The position numbers were made by a program, and so were the translations under genes. From Agroathelia rolfsii (taxonomy: Eukaryota; Basidiomycota; Agaricomycetes; Amylocorticiales; Amylocorticiaceae), in assembly GCA_018343915.1 (NCBI GenBank), contig JABRWF010000008.1, positions 1,240,001 to 1,304,000 of the forward strand: a stretch of DNA of 64,000 nt. Direction: 5' to 3'. Position 1 is the first letter of the stretch; every line of letters starts with the position of its first letter. The notes beneath the pieces were generated by a model. That model searched no databases and had not been told where the DNA came from. It saw only the letters and a program-made list of their open reading frames with translations. Positions 12,186-23,342 of the stretch are shown piece after piece.

Positions 12186-13391
12186 TTAAGCACTAACAGC
12201 AGCCGTCTCCCCGTTTACCTCGGCAGCACCGTCGCCATTTGCCGCCTTCGTAGTATTAGCAGCCTCCTGCTGAGCCTCCTCCTCCTCCTTGAGATACTTG
12301 GCCTCGTCGATGCCGCGCTCGACCTTGAGCACCGTCAGGTTAAACGCGGCGAACGTTAGGCCGAAGCGTGAGCGCAGGCGGGGCTCCCATCCGTCAGGGA
12401 TACGCTCCTCTTTCAGGAACGTGCGCAGGTCGTTGATGCGCCCGCCAAAGATAATGAGCATTGTCGATGAGCTTTATTTTCAAGAGTGGGGAGGGGATGA
12501 GAGGTGGATTCCGATAAATCAATCGCGCATTGCAAAGGATAAAGGGCAATCACTCACTTGGACGAACCAAACATCTTGTGGAACTCATCGAGCTGGAATG
12601 TCGGGTTCGTACGGCGCGAGATGACGCGGCGCTTAGCCGAGTACCGCGAGAGGTCGGCGGGCAGGAGAAGCTGTTCGTCGCCGTCTTTGGTCTTGCCCGT
12701 GGCGTATGACAGCAACTCATCGATGAGCGGCTGGCAAGGTATGCCTTGGTCCTGGACAAAGTAGTAGTCCTCACCTATGGTAGTTTTATGACGTCAGGAA
12801 GGGTTTATATTTTATTGATTTGATAGTGAAGAAGCACGACATACGCGTGAGAGAAGCATCATGCTCGATGCCGGTATTGTGCAGATCGACCTCGTGCAAG
12901 TCGAATGTGTCGTGTGCGTAGCTCTTGTTGAGGTAATTGGCTACAAAGCCGGGTACGTATCGGCAAAAGGTGGGGCTAAAGTTGTACATGGCGCGAATCT
13001 ACGAGGCATTTATGAAGATAAGAGGCCGTCCATAAAGCTCCTGCGCTGGCGCACACTAACCTTATGATTCAGCTCGACAAAAGTGATGTTCTTGCCGTCA
13101 CGGCTAATAACACCTGCAAACGCCGAGGAAGATCAGTTTGAATAGAGACATGCTAGAGTGCAACTCACCATGATTTGCCATGGCATTCAGTGCAGGGCAC
13201 GAGCACCTGCTGTCTCCATCCCGGGGCGGGATGTACTCTGGCCACTTTCCGCCGAAACCAGGGTGACCCTCAGGGACAACATGGCCCTCCTTGATTTCAG
13301 GCAAGACGGCGTTGACAAGGGCAAGGATGAAGTCGGAAGTGAAGATGAGGCCGTTTGTGGCGTGGTACGAAATCTTGGAGAGTATGGACAT
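12186..13391 (-). CDS. chloroperoxidase-like heme-thiolate peroxidase/peroxygenase, with one apparent frameshift
   Basis: Family 2 peroxidases (chloroperoxidase, unspecific peroxygenase) bind heme through the Cys of a PCP motif and use H2O2 for halogenation or oxyfunctionalisation. Exons on the minus strand: 13169-13391, 13061-13114, 12845-12998, 12558-12774 and 12186-12471. Visible: CSCPALNAMANHG (candidate heme Cys65, with Ser in place of the usual Pro before it), VISRDGKNITF, YNFSPTFCRYVPGF, and GIEHDASLTR (Glu137-His138-Asp139, the acid-base region). The N-terminus has a hydrophobic stretch but no clear cleavage site. The exons sum to 934 nt, one too many. The extra base is in a run of five T (five A on the plus strand, 13079-13083); with four T the product would be about 310 aa. 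This is either a sequencing error or a fresh inactivation. Confidence 0.72.
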
Positions 13392-13857
13392 GATGGTTTC
13401 GTGACGGCGACCGGCGACTTCGACTTCAGCCTTGGGCGACGGATGTGGGAGAGGGGGCAGAAGTGGAAGGGCAACAAAGCGATGTCATTGGGACCTTATA
13501 AGGGATAGCTTACTATTGAAGATAGGAAGCGAATAGCATTGGCAGAAAAGCATTGGGCAGCTGTTTGATGCCAGGACCGCTTCTAGTCCAAGGCCCAATA
13601 GCAGCCACAGCCACAGCCACAGCCACCGGCGACATTCACTCAGCGACATTGCACCCTCTTGTATGTAAGCCATCCAATGGATCACTCAGGGGCTCTATCA
13701 AAAAGCACATTGGACGCTGATATGACAAATATTGGGGAGTTTGAACCATATGGACTGCTTCTAAACATCTATTTACGGTATCAAATCCTAGTACGTCACG
13801 GTATGGAAGTCACTAACGCACATGTACACTAGGTCCGCCTACCAACACTACATCAAT
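13392..13857. other. intergenic between peroxidase-like gene and inverted repeat
   Basis: No gene was seen. A short hexamer microsatellite (CAGCCA units) lies at about 13602-13627. The inverted repeat arm begins near 13858. Confidence 0.5.
13602..13627 (+). repeat. CAGCCA microsatellite
   Basis: Four near-perfect copies of the hexamer CAGCCA, upstream of the peroxidase-like gene start. Confidence 0.7.
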
Positions 13858-14494
13858 GCTTAGCCACAATTACGCGCCACGGTCAGTTACGTCAGCAGTG
13901 AGCTCGCCTGCTCAACGCCACCCAGGCCTTCAACTTTCGACGCTCTTCAATTGAATCCGTGACTGGTTTGAAATCCTCTACATGAAAGCTTGCTCAGTCA
14001 GTCAGCCGATAAACTTAGGTCTCTTGGCTGTCTTTTGCACAGCATTACCCCTTTCTCGATCGCTATCCGTCCTCTCATTGAAGGTCTCCTTCAGACTCCT
14101 CGCTGCTCAGAGGCTGACTCGAATACTCTCTTATGTTGCACTGCCATCCCCTTTGTATCTCCTAAGTGCCACATGTTCAATTTGATTCAAATCTTGAGAT
14201 CATGACGTGATTTGCACTTGCACGACAGACTTGGGCTGAGTACTGTAGCCATGAAAGCAACAGAAATTTGGATCGAGAAAGATACTATACTTGTTTACGA
14301 TATCTATAATATCATGCCAAACCAACATCAAGTAGCTATGGTAACTCGTCCTAGATCGTGTCTTTTTGAGAATGTCAGCCTCTTCGATTCCGACTCCTAA
14401 AGCATGAATTCTGACTAGGAACGCTCCAAATCCTCTTCAACTCCCAGCCGCTCAATCCCTAGTGAAAAGGAGATGGCTGACTCGACAAAATATC

Positions 14495-14501
14495 TATAAA
14501 A
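14495..14501 (+). promoter_or_regulatory. TATA box of the left 166-aa gene
   Basis: TATAAAA lies about 105 bp upstream of the ATG at 14603, followed by a C/T-rich leader. The same box is kept in the other arm at 20319-20325. Confidence 0.55.
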
Positions 14502-14602
14502 CATCACCCACTTCGCACCAATTTCCGTCCCCCACCTTCACACGCTCTCACATAACTTGCTTGCTTGCTTACTTCACATTCCCCCCAACCAAAGTACACA
14601 AA

Positions 14603-15103
14603 ATGCACTTCACTACCATCTTTGGCGCTTCTCGCTCCGGCTCAAAGTCATCTTCCAAGGCTCCTGCTACCCCCGCCGGAACCCCGGTCAAATCAGCAAA
14701 GCTCAAGGCTGCAGCTAGTCGGAAGAACCCTCGAGGTGTGAAGATCTCTCAGCCCATCCTCGTCCAACCGACCGCTGCCGAGCGTGCTGCTGTGCATGAG
14801 ATCCACAGGCAGTATATGATGCTGGCCATAGACCAGTACTGGCGCGGTGGTCGTGGTGGGCTCCAGCGCCGACCTCGAGTTGTGAAGCCGAAGAAGAACA
14901 AGAAGACGAAATGCGGTCTAGTACAATCGCCGTTGCGAAATGAACATGAACAAGATCAGAATCAGATCGAATATGCCGCTGCTGCCAACCCTGTCCGCGT
15001 GGAGATCGCCCAGCCTGAGCTTTCGCCACTGGAAGAGTTGGAGCTGCAGCTTCTGGGGGCACTCGCTGCGACGGGAGAGATGATGATCGATTCGAGCTTT
15101 TGA
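14603..15103 (+). CDS. unrecognised 166-aa basic protein, left copy
   Basis: I do not recognise a named family. It is a single exon. ATG 14603 sits in ACAAAATGC after a C-rich leader and a TATA box; an upstream in-frame GTG at 14462 is not a likely start. The N-terminal third is Ser/Ala/Lys-rich, followed by the conserved-looking core PTAAERAAVHEIHRQYMML and YWRGGRGGLQRRPR, a Lys cluster (KPKKNKKTK), and an acidic Leu/Glu-rich C-terminus (SPLEELELQLLGALA). There is no signal peptide or membrane segment. Compared with the copy at 19717-20217 I count 7 amino-acid changes (H2Y, K15S, A25V, D77E, L106R, H115L, P138V) and about 10 silent changes, which supports real coding under moderate constraint. 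Confidence 0.65.
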   Translation: MHFTTIFGASRSGSKSSSKAPATPAGTPVKSAKLKAAASRKNPRGVKISQPILVQPTAAERAAVHEIHRQYMMLAIDQYWRGGRGGLQRRPRVVKPKKNKKTKCGLVQSPLRNEHEQDQNQIEYAAAANPVRVEIAQPELSPLEELELQLLGALAATGEMMIDSSF

Positions 15104-16640
15104 AGAAAGAAAAGAAACTCGCTGCGTTTTTTTTTTTCCTTTCCGGAATTGAACTTGAGATTTGTTTTTTTTTGCGCTGACATCTTCATCTGGCTTTCTC
15201 TGTTTCTCTTGCCAGAGGTCCTTGGATTACTTGGTGATTGACTGATCTCATGTTCTCTCCCTCGACTGGTGCCGACGCTGTCCGATGATGGAAGAATCCG
15301 TTCCTGCCGGCCCTCTTCGCTACGCGCCGCGGCTCTGTGGAAATCGGTAGCGCTGCCTTTCTTTCGCCGAGTCTGCTCTTCGTGGTGAGGAGTGGGATAT
15401 GGATTCTAAAAGGCCTCACGTGCCTTTGGCTGACGGTATCACCGACCTGGGAGGCGACATGTTTGATTGGCAAGGCCAGCATCTGACCGGCGCAACGAGC
15501 ATGAGTTGCAGATGTGGGTGTCGCGCAAATGACCACGGTTCAAGGAAAGAAGGGAGACGGACGCAAGTTAGAGTTCGGCTCGAAGAGATAGATCTCAGAA
15601 GTCCAGGCACAGTCTCCCCATTTCATTTCCTTTTCCTTTTTTTTTGTTTTTTTTTTTTTTTTCTCTCACCGAAAAAGATACTGGCTGAATCCATCCTATT
15701 ATACAGACACTCGAAGCTCTTGTCGGATTTCAAACGAATCGATGACGGTTTCGTGGGATCGAGTGTGGGATGTGTTCTCTGCGTCAAACTATTTGTGGCT
15801 CTGTGCAAATGTACTGGGTAGTATGTTAGAGTACCTCACTACGTTACCAGGGCCGGTAGCTTTTTCCCTACGAGAAGCTTTTTTTCCCACAGGGTTTTAA
15901 GCCTCGTAGGTTTTGACGCACCCGTGCCAGTATCTCTTCTCTTCTTTTTTCTCTCTTTTCTTTATGTGTCTGTTTCTTTCCCTTTTAATTCTCTCTAGTC
16001 GTGATTTATAATAGTCTTAGTTTCTTTTCCTTTTCACCATTAATTTCATCTCCCCCTCCCCCCATACTCTACGTGATGTGTGAATGATCTAGTACTGTGT
16101 GAACCGATCAGGCATGGTATCCCACTTAATCTTCAATCGATGCGCTGATTCAAATGCTCCGTGCGCCGCTCCAAGTATGGAAAGTATAGTCTATAGTAAT
16201 TTGACCGTAATCGATATTCACTGACATTGCCATAAGATGGCTGTATAGGCGGACTCGGAGCGGCTAGTCGGAGGTTTAAGCGAAAACTCATGTCACGACT
16301 GCCAGCTAATCTAACTGTTCTTCACTATATCTACGACGTCGTTGACACTGGTACACACATATGTTCAAGCCACACTCGGATCCTTGGCTATCCAAGCCAT
16401 TACTGGCATCATCGACAGCTCCCAACCCTTAGCCCGTGTCTAAGGCCCAGGCGGCCTCTCTGGGCTCATTCTCATATTTTGAACTTTTCTCTAGTCTCAA
16501 GCTGCGGTCTGATCCCTTCATCTCTATATTTTACGCATCATGATGATCATCAATGGTAAGCGCGCCGAGTGTCTTGCCGCGTCAGCATACGCATAAGTTA
16601 GTAGCTGGGATATCTGCCCTCCCATAGAGCCTCATAGCTA
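15104..16640. other. inner part of left arm, no gene assigned
   Basis: About 1.5 kb with pyrimidine-rich tracts (15630-15665, 15930-15990) and several short open frames. These frames recur in the other arm, but so does all the DNA around them, so repetition gives no evidence for coding. It may include the 3' untranslated region of the 166-aa gene. Confidence 0.5.
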
Positions 16641-16759
16641 AAGCGTCACTGGCGATTCTTTGTTTCACGAACCCACCTTCCCAATAATCGTGGCTGTCTT
16701 TTTCCTCAATTCAGAAACTATCAAGCCCTTTTCTACACCCAATCGTCAGGATATCTTTC

Positions 16760-17885
16760 ATGGAAAACCCTAATTTTCAGTTCGAAGGATCCTATTTTGT
16801 GGGCATAGTGCTTTCCGCCATTCTCTACGGTGAGCTTCATACACGAAGAATCCGGGATATCCCCACTACCAAGAAGTCACAACTCACCGACATCCTAGGC
16901 GTATATCTAGGCATATGCTATCTATCACTATGCTCCATCCTCGGAAATGCCAACATAACATACCCTCGACGCATATTCTACATTTCATACAGTATCACCC
17001 TATTGTTGCTGAACATGCTATTCTTCCCAACCCCGCTGTTTCTAGGGCAGAAGACGTGGGTCGAATACCGAGGGTATCTGGGCGGCCCGTCGGGGTATTA
17101 CTTATCGCAAGCTACTAATGTGAACTATATGGTTATGGGACATATAGCGCAAAATCTAATTATTTTTCTCAGTGACGCTCTTTTGGTAGGGTTTTTTTAT
17201 TATCTCTTGTTTCAGTTTTCTTATTTCCTGGTTATTATCAGGTATATCGTTGTTACATTATCTTCGGTTCAAGATTACGCTTCGTGATAATTCCAGCTTT
17301 GTGTGTTATTGGTACTCTCGGTACGAGTTTTACTTATAGAATCGAAATGAAGCTATCATCTTAAGACTGTATGTTTCAACCAGGCATCATGATGGCAACC
17401 ATACCCCTCGGGCTAGGTCAGAGGGTTCGAACCTCCCTGGAAGACAGAGTTGACGCGGCTGGCATCGTACTCGCCGTCATTACGAACGTTATGGTCACCG
17501 CCATGATCTCCACCAAGATCCTCTCCATGTACTACAGAATACGTGATTATGTCGAATATGAGACAACACGGCCTTACACTAACGTTGTCACTATACTCGT
17601 TGAGTCGGCCGCACCCTCCGCTGTACTTGGTGTTCTTTCGACCATATTGATGCTCAGGCAATCCATAATGTGGTATATGTCCGTACTTTTAGTGTGGTCG
17701 ACTTCCATTGTATGTCGTTGCTTCTTCTAAGTCTTGCAAAAAAAAAAAAAAAAAAAAAAGCTGCTGATTGTCATTATGATACCAAGGCGCTATTATCACA
17801 GCTGATCATTCTGCGCACTGCTACGGGCGTTGCGTGGTCTAATAAGGATTCTTCTTCATATGAGCTATCTGTTATTACAGTCTAA
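16760..17885 (+). CDS. orphan seven-TM membrane protein (basidiomycete integral membrane family)
   Basis: Exons: 16760-17185, 17242-17320, 17384-17709 and 17787-17885, giving 309 aa. The layout is that of the many orphan 7-TM proteins of Agaricomycetes: an opening helix SYFVGIVLSAILYG, a glycine/tyrosine loop, then FLSDALLVYRCYIIFG (the LLxYRCYxIxG motif across exons 1-2), further helices, and LLSQLIILRTATGVAW near the end. The third acceptor (after 17786) was chosen because it gives that last motif; one further on, after 17801, is also possible. Intron 3 contains a run of 22 A (17738-17759). Ligand and role are unknown. It is the only gene in the spacer of the large inverted repeat and appears intact. 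Confidence 0.7.
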
Positions 17886-18184
17886 AATATGCTTTCACAC
17901 TCACGGTGCCAAAGTTGCGGTGCATATCACACTGCAGATGAGATACTACATGATGCGTGATTGATGATTACCATTCCGTGACGTATTAATAATCCAGAAC
18001 GAGGTTATCATTCCGTTTGTCCCTCTACATGGTCGTACGTAGGAAAATAGATAAAGTACGAAATATTTACATCGAGAGAAATTTGTACATCTAATCTACT
18101 TAATGACATGATCTTAAATCCGATGCCTTGAACCGCATGGATTGCAGTTGCAACTTGCCCCTTCAATACATGTCGGTATCATAG
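17886..18184. other. spacer of inverted repeat, no feature
   Basis: AT-rich 300 bp after the 7-TM gene. Nothing recognised. Confidence 0.5.
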
Positions 18185-19716
18185 TTATAGGCTCTGAGGG
18201 AGGGCAGATATCCAAGCTACTAACTTATGTGTATGCTGACGCGGCAAGACACTCGGCGCGCTTACCATTGATGATCATCATGATGCGTAAAATATAGAGA
18301 TGAAGGGATCAGACCGCAGCTTGAGACTAGAGAAAGGTTCAAAATATGAGAATGAGCCCAGAGAGGCCGCCTGGGCCTTAGACACGGGCTAAGGGTTGGG
18401 AGCTGTCGATGATGCCAGTAATGGCTTGGATAGCCAAGGATCCGAGTGTGGCTTGAACATATGTGTGTACCAGTGTCAACGACGTCGTAGATATAGTGAA
18501 GAACAGTTAGATTAGCTGGCAGTCGTGACATGAGTTTTCGCTTAAACCTCCGACTAGCCGCTCCGAGTCCGCCTATACAGCCATCTTATGGCAATGTCAG
18601 TGAATATCGATTACGGTCAAATTACTATAGACTATACTTTCCATACTTGGAGCGGCGCATGGAGCATTTGAATCAGCGCATCGATTGAAGATTAAGTGGG
18701 ATACCATGCCTGATCAGTTCACACAGTACTAGATCATTCACACATCACGTAGAGTATGGGGGGAGGGGGAGATGAAATTAATGGTGAAAAGTAAAAGAAA
18801 CTAAGACTATTATAAATCACGACTAGAGAGAATTAAAAGGGAAAGAAACAGACACATAAAGAAAAGAGAGAAAAAAGAAGAGAAGAGATACTGGCACGGG
18901 TGCGTCAAAACCTACGAGGCTTAAAACCCTGTGGGAAAAAAAGCTTCTCGTAGGGAAAAAGCTACCGGCCCTGGTAACGTAGTGAGGTACTCTAACATAC
19001 TACCCAGTACATTTGCACAGAGCCACAAATAGTTTGACGCAGAGAACACATCCCACACTCGATCCCACGAAACCGTCATCGATTCGTTCGAAATCCGACA
19101 AGAGCTTCGAGTGTCTGTATAATAGGATGGATTCAGCCAGTATCTTTTTCGGTGAGAGAAAAAAAAAAAAAACAAAAAAAAAAGGAAAAGGAAAAGAAAT
19201 GGGGAGACTGTGCCTGGACTTCTGAGATCTATCTCTTCGAGCCAAACTCTAACTTGCGTCCGTCTCCCTTCTTTCCTTGAACCGTGGTCATTTGCGCGAC
19301 ACCCACATCTGCAGCTCATGCTCGTTGCGCCGGTCAGATGCTGGCCTTGCCAATCAAACATGTCGCCTCCCAGGTCGGTGATACCGTCAGCCAAAGGCAC
19401 GTGAGGCCTTTTAGAATCCATATCCCACTCCTCACCACGAAGAGCAGACTCGGCGAAAGAAAGGCAGCGCTACCGATTTCCACAGAGCCGCGGCGCGTAG
19501 CGAAGAGGGCCGGCAGGAACGGATTCTTCCATCATCGGACAGCGTCGGCACCAGTCGAGGGAGCGAACATGAGATCAGTCAATCACCAGGTAATCCAAGG
19601 ACCTCTGGCAAGAGAAACAGAGAAAGCAAGATGAAGATGTCAGCGCAAAAAAAAAACAAATCCCAAGTTCAATTCCGGAAAGGAAAAAAAAAACGCAGCG
19701 AGTTTCTTTTCTTTCT

Positions 19717-20217
19717 TCAAAAGCTCGAATCGATCATCATCTCTCCCGTCGCAGCGAGTGCCCCCAGAAGCTGCAGCTCTAACTCTTCCAGTGGCGAAAG
19801 CTCAACCTGAGCGATCTCCACGCGGACAGGGTTGGCAGCAGCGGCATATTCAATCTGATTCTGATCTTGTTCAAGTTCATTTCGCAACGGCGATTGTACT
19901 CGACCGCATTTGGTCTTCTTGTTCTTCTTCGGCTTCACAACTCGAGGTCGACGCTGGAGCCCACCACGACCACCGCGCCAGTACTGTTCTATGGCCAGCA
20001 TCATATACTGCCTATGGATCTCATGCACAGCAGCACGCTCGGCAGCGGTCGGTTGGACGAGGATGGGCTGAGAGATCTTCACACCTCGAGGGTTCTTCCG
20101 ACTAGCTGCAGCCTTGAGCTTCGCTGACTTGACCGGGGTTCCGACGGGGGTAGCAGGAGCCTTGGAAGATGACGAAGAGCCAGAGCGAGAAGCGCCAAAG
20201 ATGGTAGTGAAGTACAT
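19717..20217 (-). CDS. unrecognised 166-aa basic protein, right copy
   Basis: Paralogue of the gene at 14603-15103 in the opposite arm, of equal length, with ATG at 20217 and a TATA box at 20319-20325. The differences from the left copy are spread along the protein (second residue Tyr instead of His, Ser15, Val25, Glu77, Arg106, Leu115, Val138). The AERAAVHEIHRQYMMLAI core and the Lys cluster are unchanged. Both copies look expressible. Function unknown. Confidence 0.65.
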   Translation of the reverse strand: MYFTTIFGASRSGSSSSSKAPATPVGTPVKSAKLKAAASRKNPRGVKISQPILVQPTAAERAAVHEIHRQYMMLAIEQYWRGGRGGLQRRPRVVKPKKNKKTKCGRVQSPLRNELEQDQNQIEYAAAANPVRVEIAQVELSPLEELELQLLGALAATGEMMIDSSF

Positions 20218-20318
20218 TTTGTGTACTTTGGTTGGGGGGAATGTGAAGTAAGCAAGCAAGCAAGTTATGTGAGAGTGTGTAGAGGTGGGGGACGGAAATA
20301 GGTGCGAAGTGGGTGGTG

Positions 20319-20325
20319 TTTTATA
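20319..20325 (-). promoter_or_regulatory. TATA box of the right 166-aa gene
   Basis: TATAAAA on the minus strand, about 105 bp upstream of the ATG at 20217, equivalent to 14495-14501 in the other arm. Confidence 0.55.
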
Positions 20326-20942
20326 GATATTTTGTCGAGTCAGCCATCTCCTTTTCACTAGGAATTGAGCGGCTGGGAGTTGAAGAGGATTTGGAGCGTT
20401 CCTAGTCAGAATTCATGCTTTAGGAGTCGGAATCCAAGAGGCTGACATTCTCAAAAAGACACGATCTAGGACGAGTTACCATAGCTACTTGATGTTGGTT
20501 TGGCATAGATATTATAGATATTGTAAACAAGTATCTTTCTCGATTCAAATTTCTGTTGCTTTCATGGCTACAATACTCAGCCCAAGTCTGTCGTGCAAGT
20601 GAAAATCATGCCATTATCTCAAGCTTCGAATCAAATTGAACATGTGGCACTTAGGGGATGGCAGTGTAACATAAGAGTCAGCCTCTGAACAGCGAGTCTG
20701 AAGGAGACTCAATCCAGTGAGAGAACGATCGAGAAAGGGGTAATGCTGTGCAAAAGACAGCCAAGAGACCTAAATCCATCGGCTGGCTAACCGAGCAAGC
20801 TTTCATGTAGAGGATTCCAAACCAGCCATGGATTCAATTGAAGAGAGTCGAAAGTTGAAGGTCGATGTGGCCTGGGTGGCGTTGAGCAGGCGAGCTCGCT
20901 GCTGACGTAATTGACCGTGGCGCGTAATTGTGGCCAAGCAAT

Positions 20943-21532
20943 AACAAGAGTTGATCGATATTTGCAGTGGTTGCCGAAGTGATATAAAAGTACAGAATTC
21001 AACACCTTTTTCCATATAAAATTGTCTTTTTCGTAATTTCTCTGTATTCCTGTCCAAAGCGTGCTCATGTGTTAGGTCACACCTTATTTTGATCATGACG
21101 ACACTTGAAAGCAGCTTTATCCAGATTTTAGGCTGAAAGCATCTCTGTCAGGTCAGCATCGGCAGTAACGCTGCTCCGAGTCACTCTAACTCTCGATGGC
21201 CGCCCAACCAAAATTCTTGGGCGCTTCAATATGCCAGATGGATGAAGAAACCAAAACGAAGCCGGTCGACTACTGCATATGACCGGCGAGAAGGCTATCA
21301 ATTCGAATCCACTCACTTGCCGGCCATGACACTTGGTGACGACCGCTTCGAAGAATAAAGAAACCAGATGCTAAAGTTATTAACATCAGCCCATTTTCGA
21401 CGTGCACCAGCAACTTGATATAATCGACGCATCTGCAATCATGCCGGCGTCTGCTTCAACCCTCTTTCTGTCCCGCTCTCCAAGTGGATCTTAACATTAT
21501 TGCTTGCGACCAGTCCGTCTTCAATCTCATGA
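20943..21532. other. intergenic between inverted repeat and NACHT-WD40 remnant
   Basis: No feature recognised. Any NACHT-coding DNA belonging to the downstream remnant is absent or decayed beyond recognition here. Confidence 0.4.
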
Positions 21533-23342
21533 GCGACGAAACACGTAGCGGAGCGCATCAGATCGCAAGATGAGAACCTGGTCAAGGCGTCTCTGCAAGA
21601 GATGAACGAACATCTACGATTTAACATCTGCAACCTGGAAACTTCGTATCTCCGTAATCAAGATATTCAGGATTTGCCGGCTCGAATTGAAAAGAACATT
21701 CCGGAGCGCCTTTCGCATGCATGTCGACATTTCACAAATCAATTAGCCAACTTACAATATCATTCGCTTGATATACAAACTAAAATCGAACGGTTTTTGC
21801 GTGACAAGCTACTCCTTTGGCTTGAGGCTCTCAGTTTACTGGGGGAGGTGGACCTCGGACCCAGATCCCTGCGAACATTACGAACATGGCTGCAGGTATG
21901 GGAGAACCAAATGACCAGCTCTATCATATAAATGCACTTATTATAATCTATTATAGGTGCAGAATTTCGACACGGAGCTGGTGGTGCTCGTATTGGATGC
22001 CGAACGGTTTGTGAGAGTGTTCAACGTAATAATTACAACCAGCGCGCCGCACATATATATCTCAGTGTTGGCCTTCTTACCTCGAAGGTCACCCTTCTTT
22101 CCACAATACTCTAGATATGTAGGTAAATAACGTAGGCGCGTACACAGAACACACCGAAACGGTCATGTCGGTGGGATTCTCGCCTGACGGCCAGCGGATC
22201 GTCTCGGGCTCCTCTGATTACACTGTACGAGTATGGAACGTGCATACGGGCGAGCTCGTCGTCGGTCCGCTCATGGGCCACACCGACGAGGTCATGTCCA
22301 TCGGATTCTCCCCTGACGGCTCGCGAATCGTCTCCGGGTCCAACGATACGAGTATACGAGTATGGGACGCCCACACAGGCGAGCTCGTCGCCGGCCCATT
22401 TACAGGCCACGATAATTGGCTGACATCGGTCGAATTCTCACCCGATAGTCGGCGGATCGTCTCTGGCTCTTTAGATATGACTGTGCGAGTGTGGGATGCG
22501 CAGACGGGCGAGCTAGTTGCGGGTCCATGCACAAGACATGATTGGGACGTCACCTCTGTTAAATTCTCGCCCGACAGCCAGCGAATCGTTTCGGGCTCTT
22601 GGGATTGCACTGTATGTGTATGGAATGCGTTCACTGGCGAGCCTGTTGTTGGTCCAATCACTGGTCACGACGGTTGGGTGACGTCTGTAGCATTTTCACC
22701 TGACAGTCAGCGAATTGTTTCAGGCTCCAACGATAAAACAGTGCGGATATGGGACACCCATAACGGCGAGCTTGTCGCTGGCCCATTTACAAGCCACACT
22801 AGCTCGGTGACGTCTGTTGGGTTCTCTCCTGATGGCCAACGAATCGTCTCGGGGTCTCAAGACAAAAGCGTGCACGTGTTGGACGCGCAAATGGGGGAGC
22901 TCGTTGCTGGACCGTTTACAGGCCACAATAAAGAAGTCACATCCGTCGGATTCTCACCTGATGGCAGGCGAATCGTCTCGGGCTCTCAGGATAAATGCAT
23001 CAGAGTGTGGTCTCTGGATTTAGAAGAATCCACCACATCCGCGGTGTCTCTTCATTCCTCAGGTCCGGTTGCAAAATCTCTCACTTGATTATCCACAAAG
23101 ATTTTACTCAGATTTCCGCCCTGTTTTCTTTTTCGTCAGCTCGCTACACCGACGCATCAGAGATAAATGAAGATGGATGGATGCTGGGTCCCTCTGGAGA
23201 ACACTTGTTCTGGGTTCCGCCTCCCTACTGTTTATCTCTATGGAGATCTAGTAATACTCTTGTTGTTGGCCCTGAGGTGATCAGACTAGATGATAGTAAC
23301 TTCTTACATGGTCCTGAGTGGGCACGATGTTATCGACCGTAG
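21533..23342 (+). pseudogene. C-terminal remnant of a NACHT-WD40 (STAND/NLR-type) protein
   Basis: STAND proteins with NACHT and WD40 modules act in fungal non-self recognition and incompatibility. Left here: a pre-WD40 helical region (21533-21895: MNEHLRFNICNLETSYL, RLSHACRHFTNQL, LLLWLEALSLLGEV), an exon 21957-22114 (LDAERFVRVFNVIITTSAPH), then seven WD40 repeats of 43 aa (22165-23062). After an intron at 23063-23139 comes the typical tail DGWMLGPSGEHLFWVPPP to a stop at 23342. There is no NACHT/P-loop; an in-frame stop at 21530-21532 closes the frame upstream. Between the helical region and the first WD repeat the frame is broken at about 22115, and the usual connecting residues are missing. 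The WD40-to-tail part alone is open and could still make a beta-propeller, but as an NLR it is dead. Confidence 0.75.
22165..23067 (+). repeat. seven WD40 repeats, 129-bp period
   Basis: Units start at 22165, 22294, 22423, 22552, 22681, 22810 and 22939. Each follows the pattern TSVGFSPDGQRIVSGS..D.(T)VRVWDAxTGELVAGPFTGH. The near-identical framework with differences at a few positions is what is seen in repeats homogenised by unequal crossing over. Repeat 6 has VLD instead of VWD, and repeat 7 is cut short after VWSLD. Confidence 0.9.

Larger units (their letters stand above)
13858..16640 (+). repeat. large inverted repeat, left arm
   Basis: About 2.78 kb that recurs, reverse-complemented, at 18185-20942. 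The match runs from GCCACAATTACGCGCCACGG at the outer end to GATATCTGCCCTCCC at the inner end and includes the 166-aa gene, its promoter and about 1.5 kb of apparently non-coding DNA. By eye it is about 96-98% identical over most of its length with a few small indels. Non-coding parts are as similar as coding parts, so the duplication is recent or the arms are being homogenised. Confidence 0.85.
18185..20942 (-). repeat. large inverted repeat, right arm
   Basis: Reverse-complement partner of 13858-16640. The arms point toward each other around a 1.54 kb unique spacer (16641-18184), so the whole structure spans about 7.1 kb. Differences are mostly single bases plus length changes in the T/A runs. 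The inner 1.5 kb (18185-19716) again holds no gene that I can support. Confidence 0.85.

Noticed and set aside
15399..15821. 140-aa frame also found in the other arm of the inverted repeat
   Set aside because: The two arms are equally similar in clearly non-coding parts, so its repetition is no evidence of coding; it also runs into poly-T.
16290..16559. 89-aa frame repeated in both arms near the spacer
   Set aside because: Same reason; no recognisable domain in any frame, although a decayed gene fragment cannot be excluded.
17415..17440. GGTTCGAACC-type sequence resembling a tRNA B box
   Set aside because: It lies inside a coding exon of the 7-TM gene, and no A box or cloverleaf fits around it.
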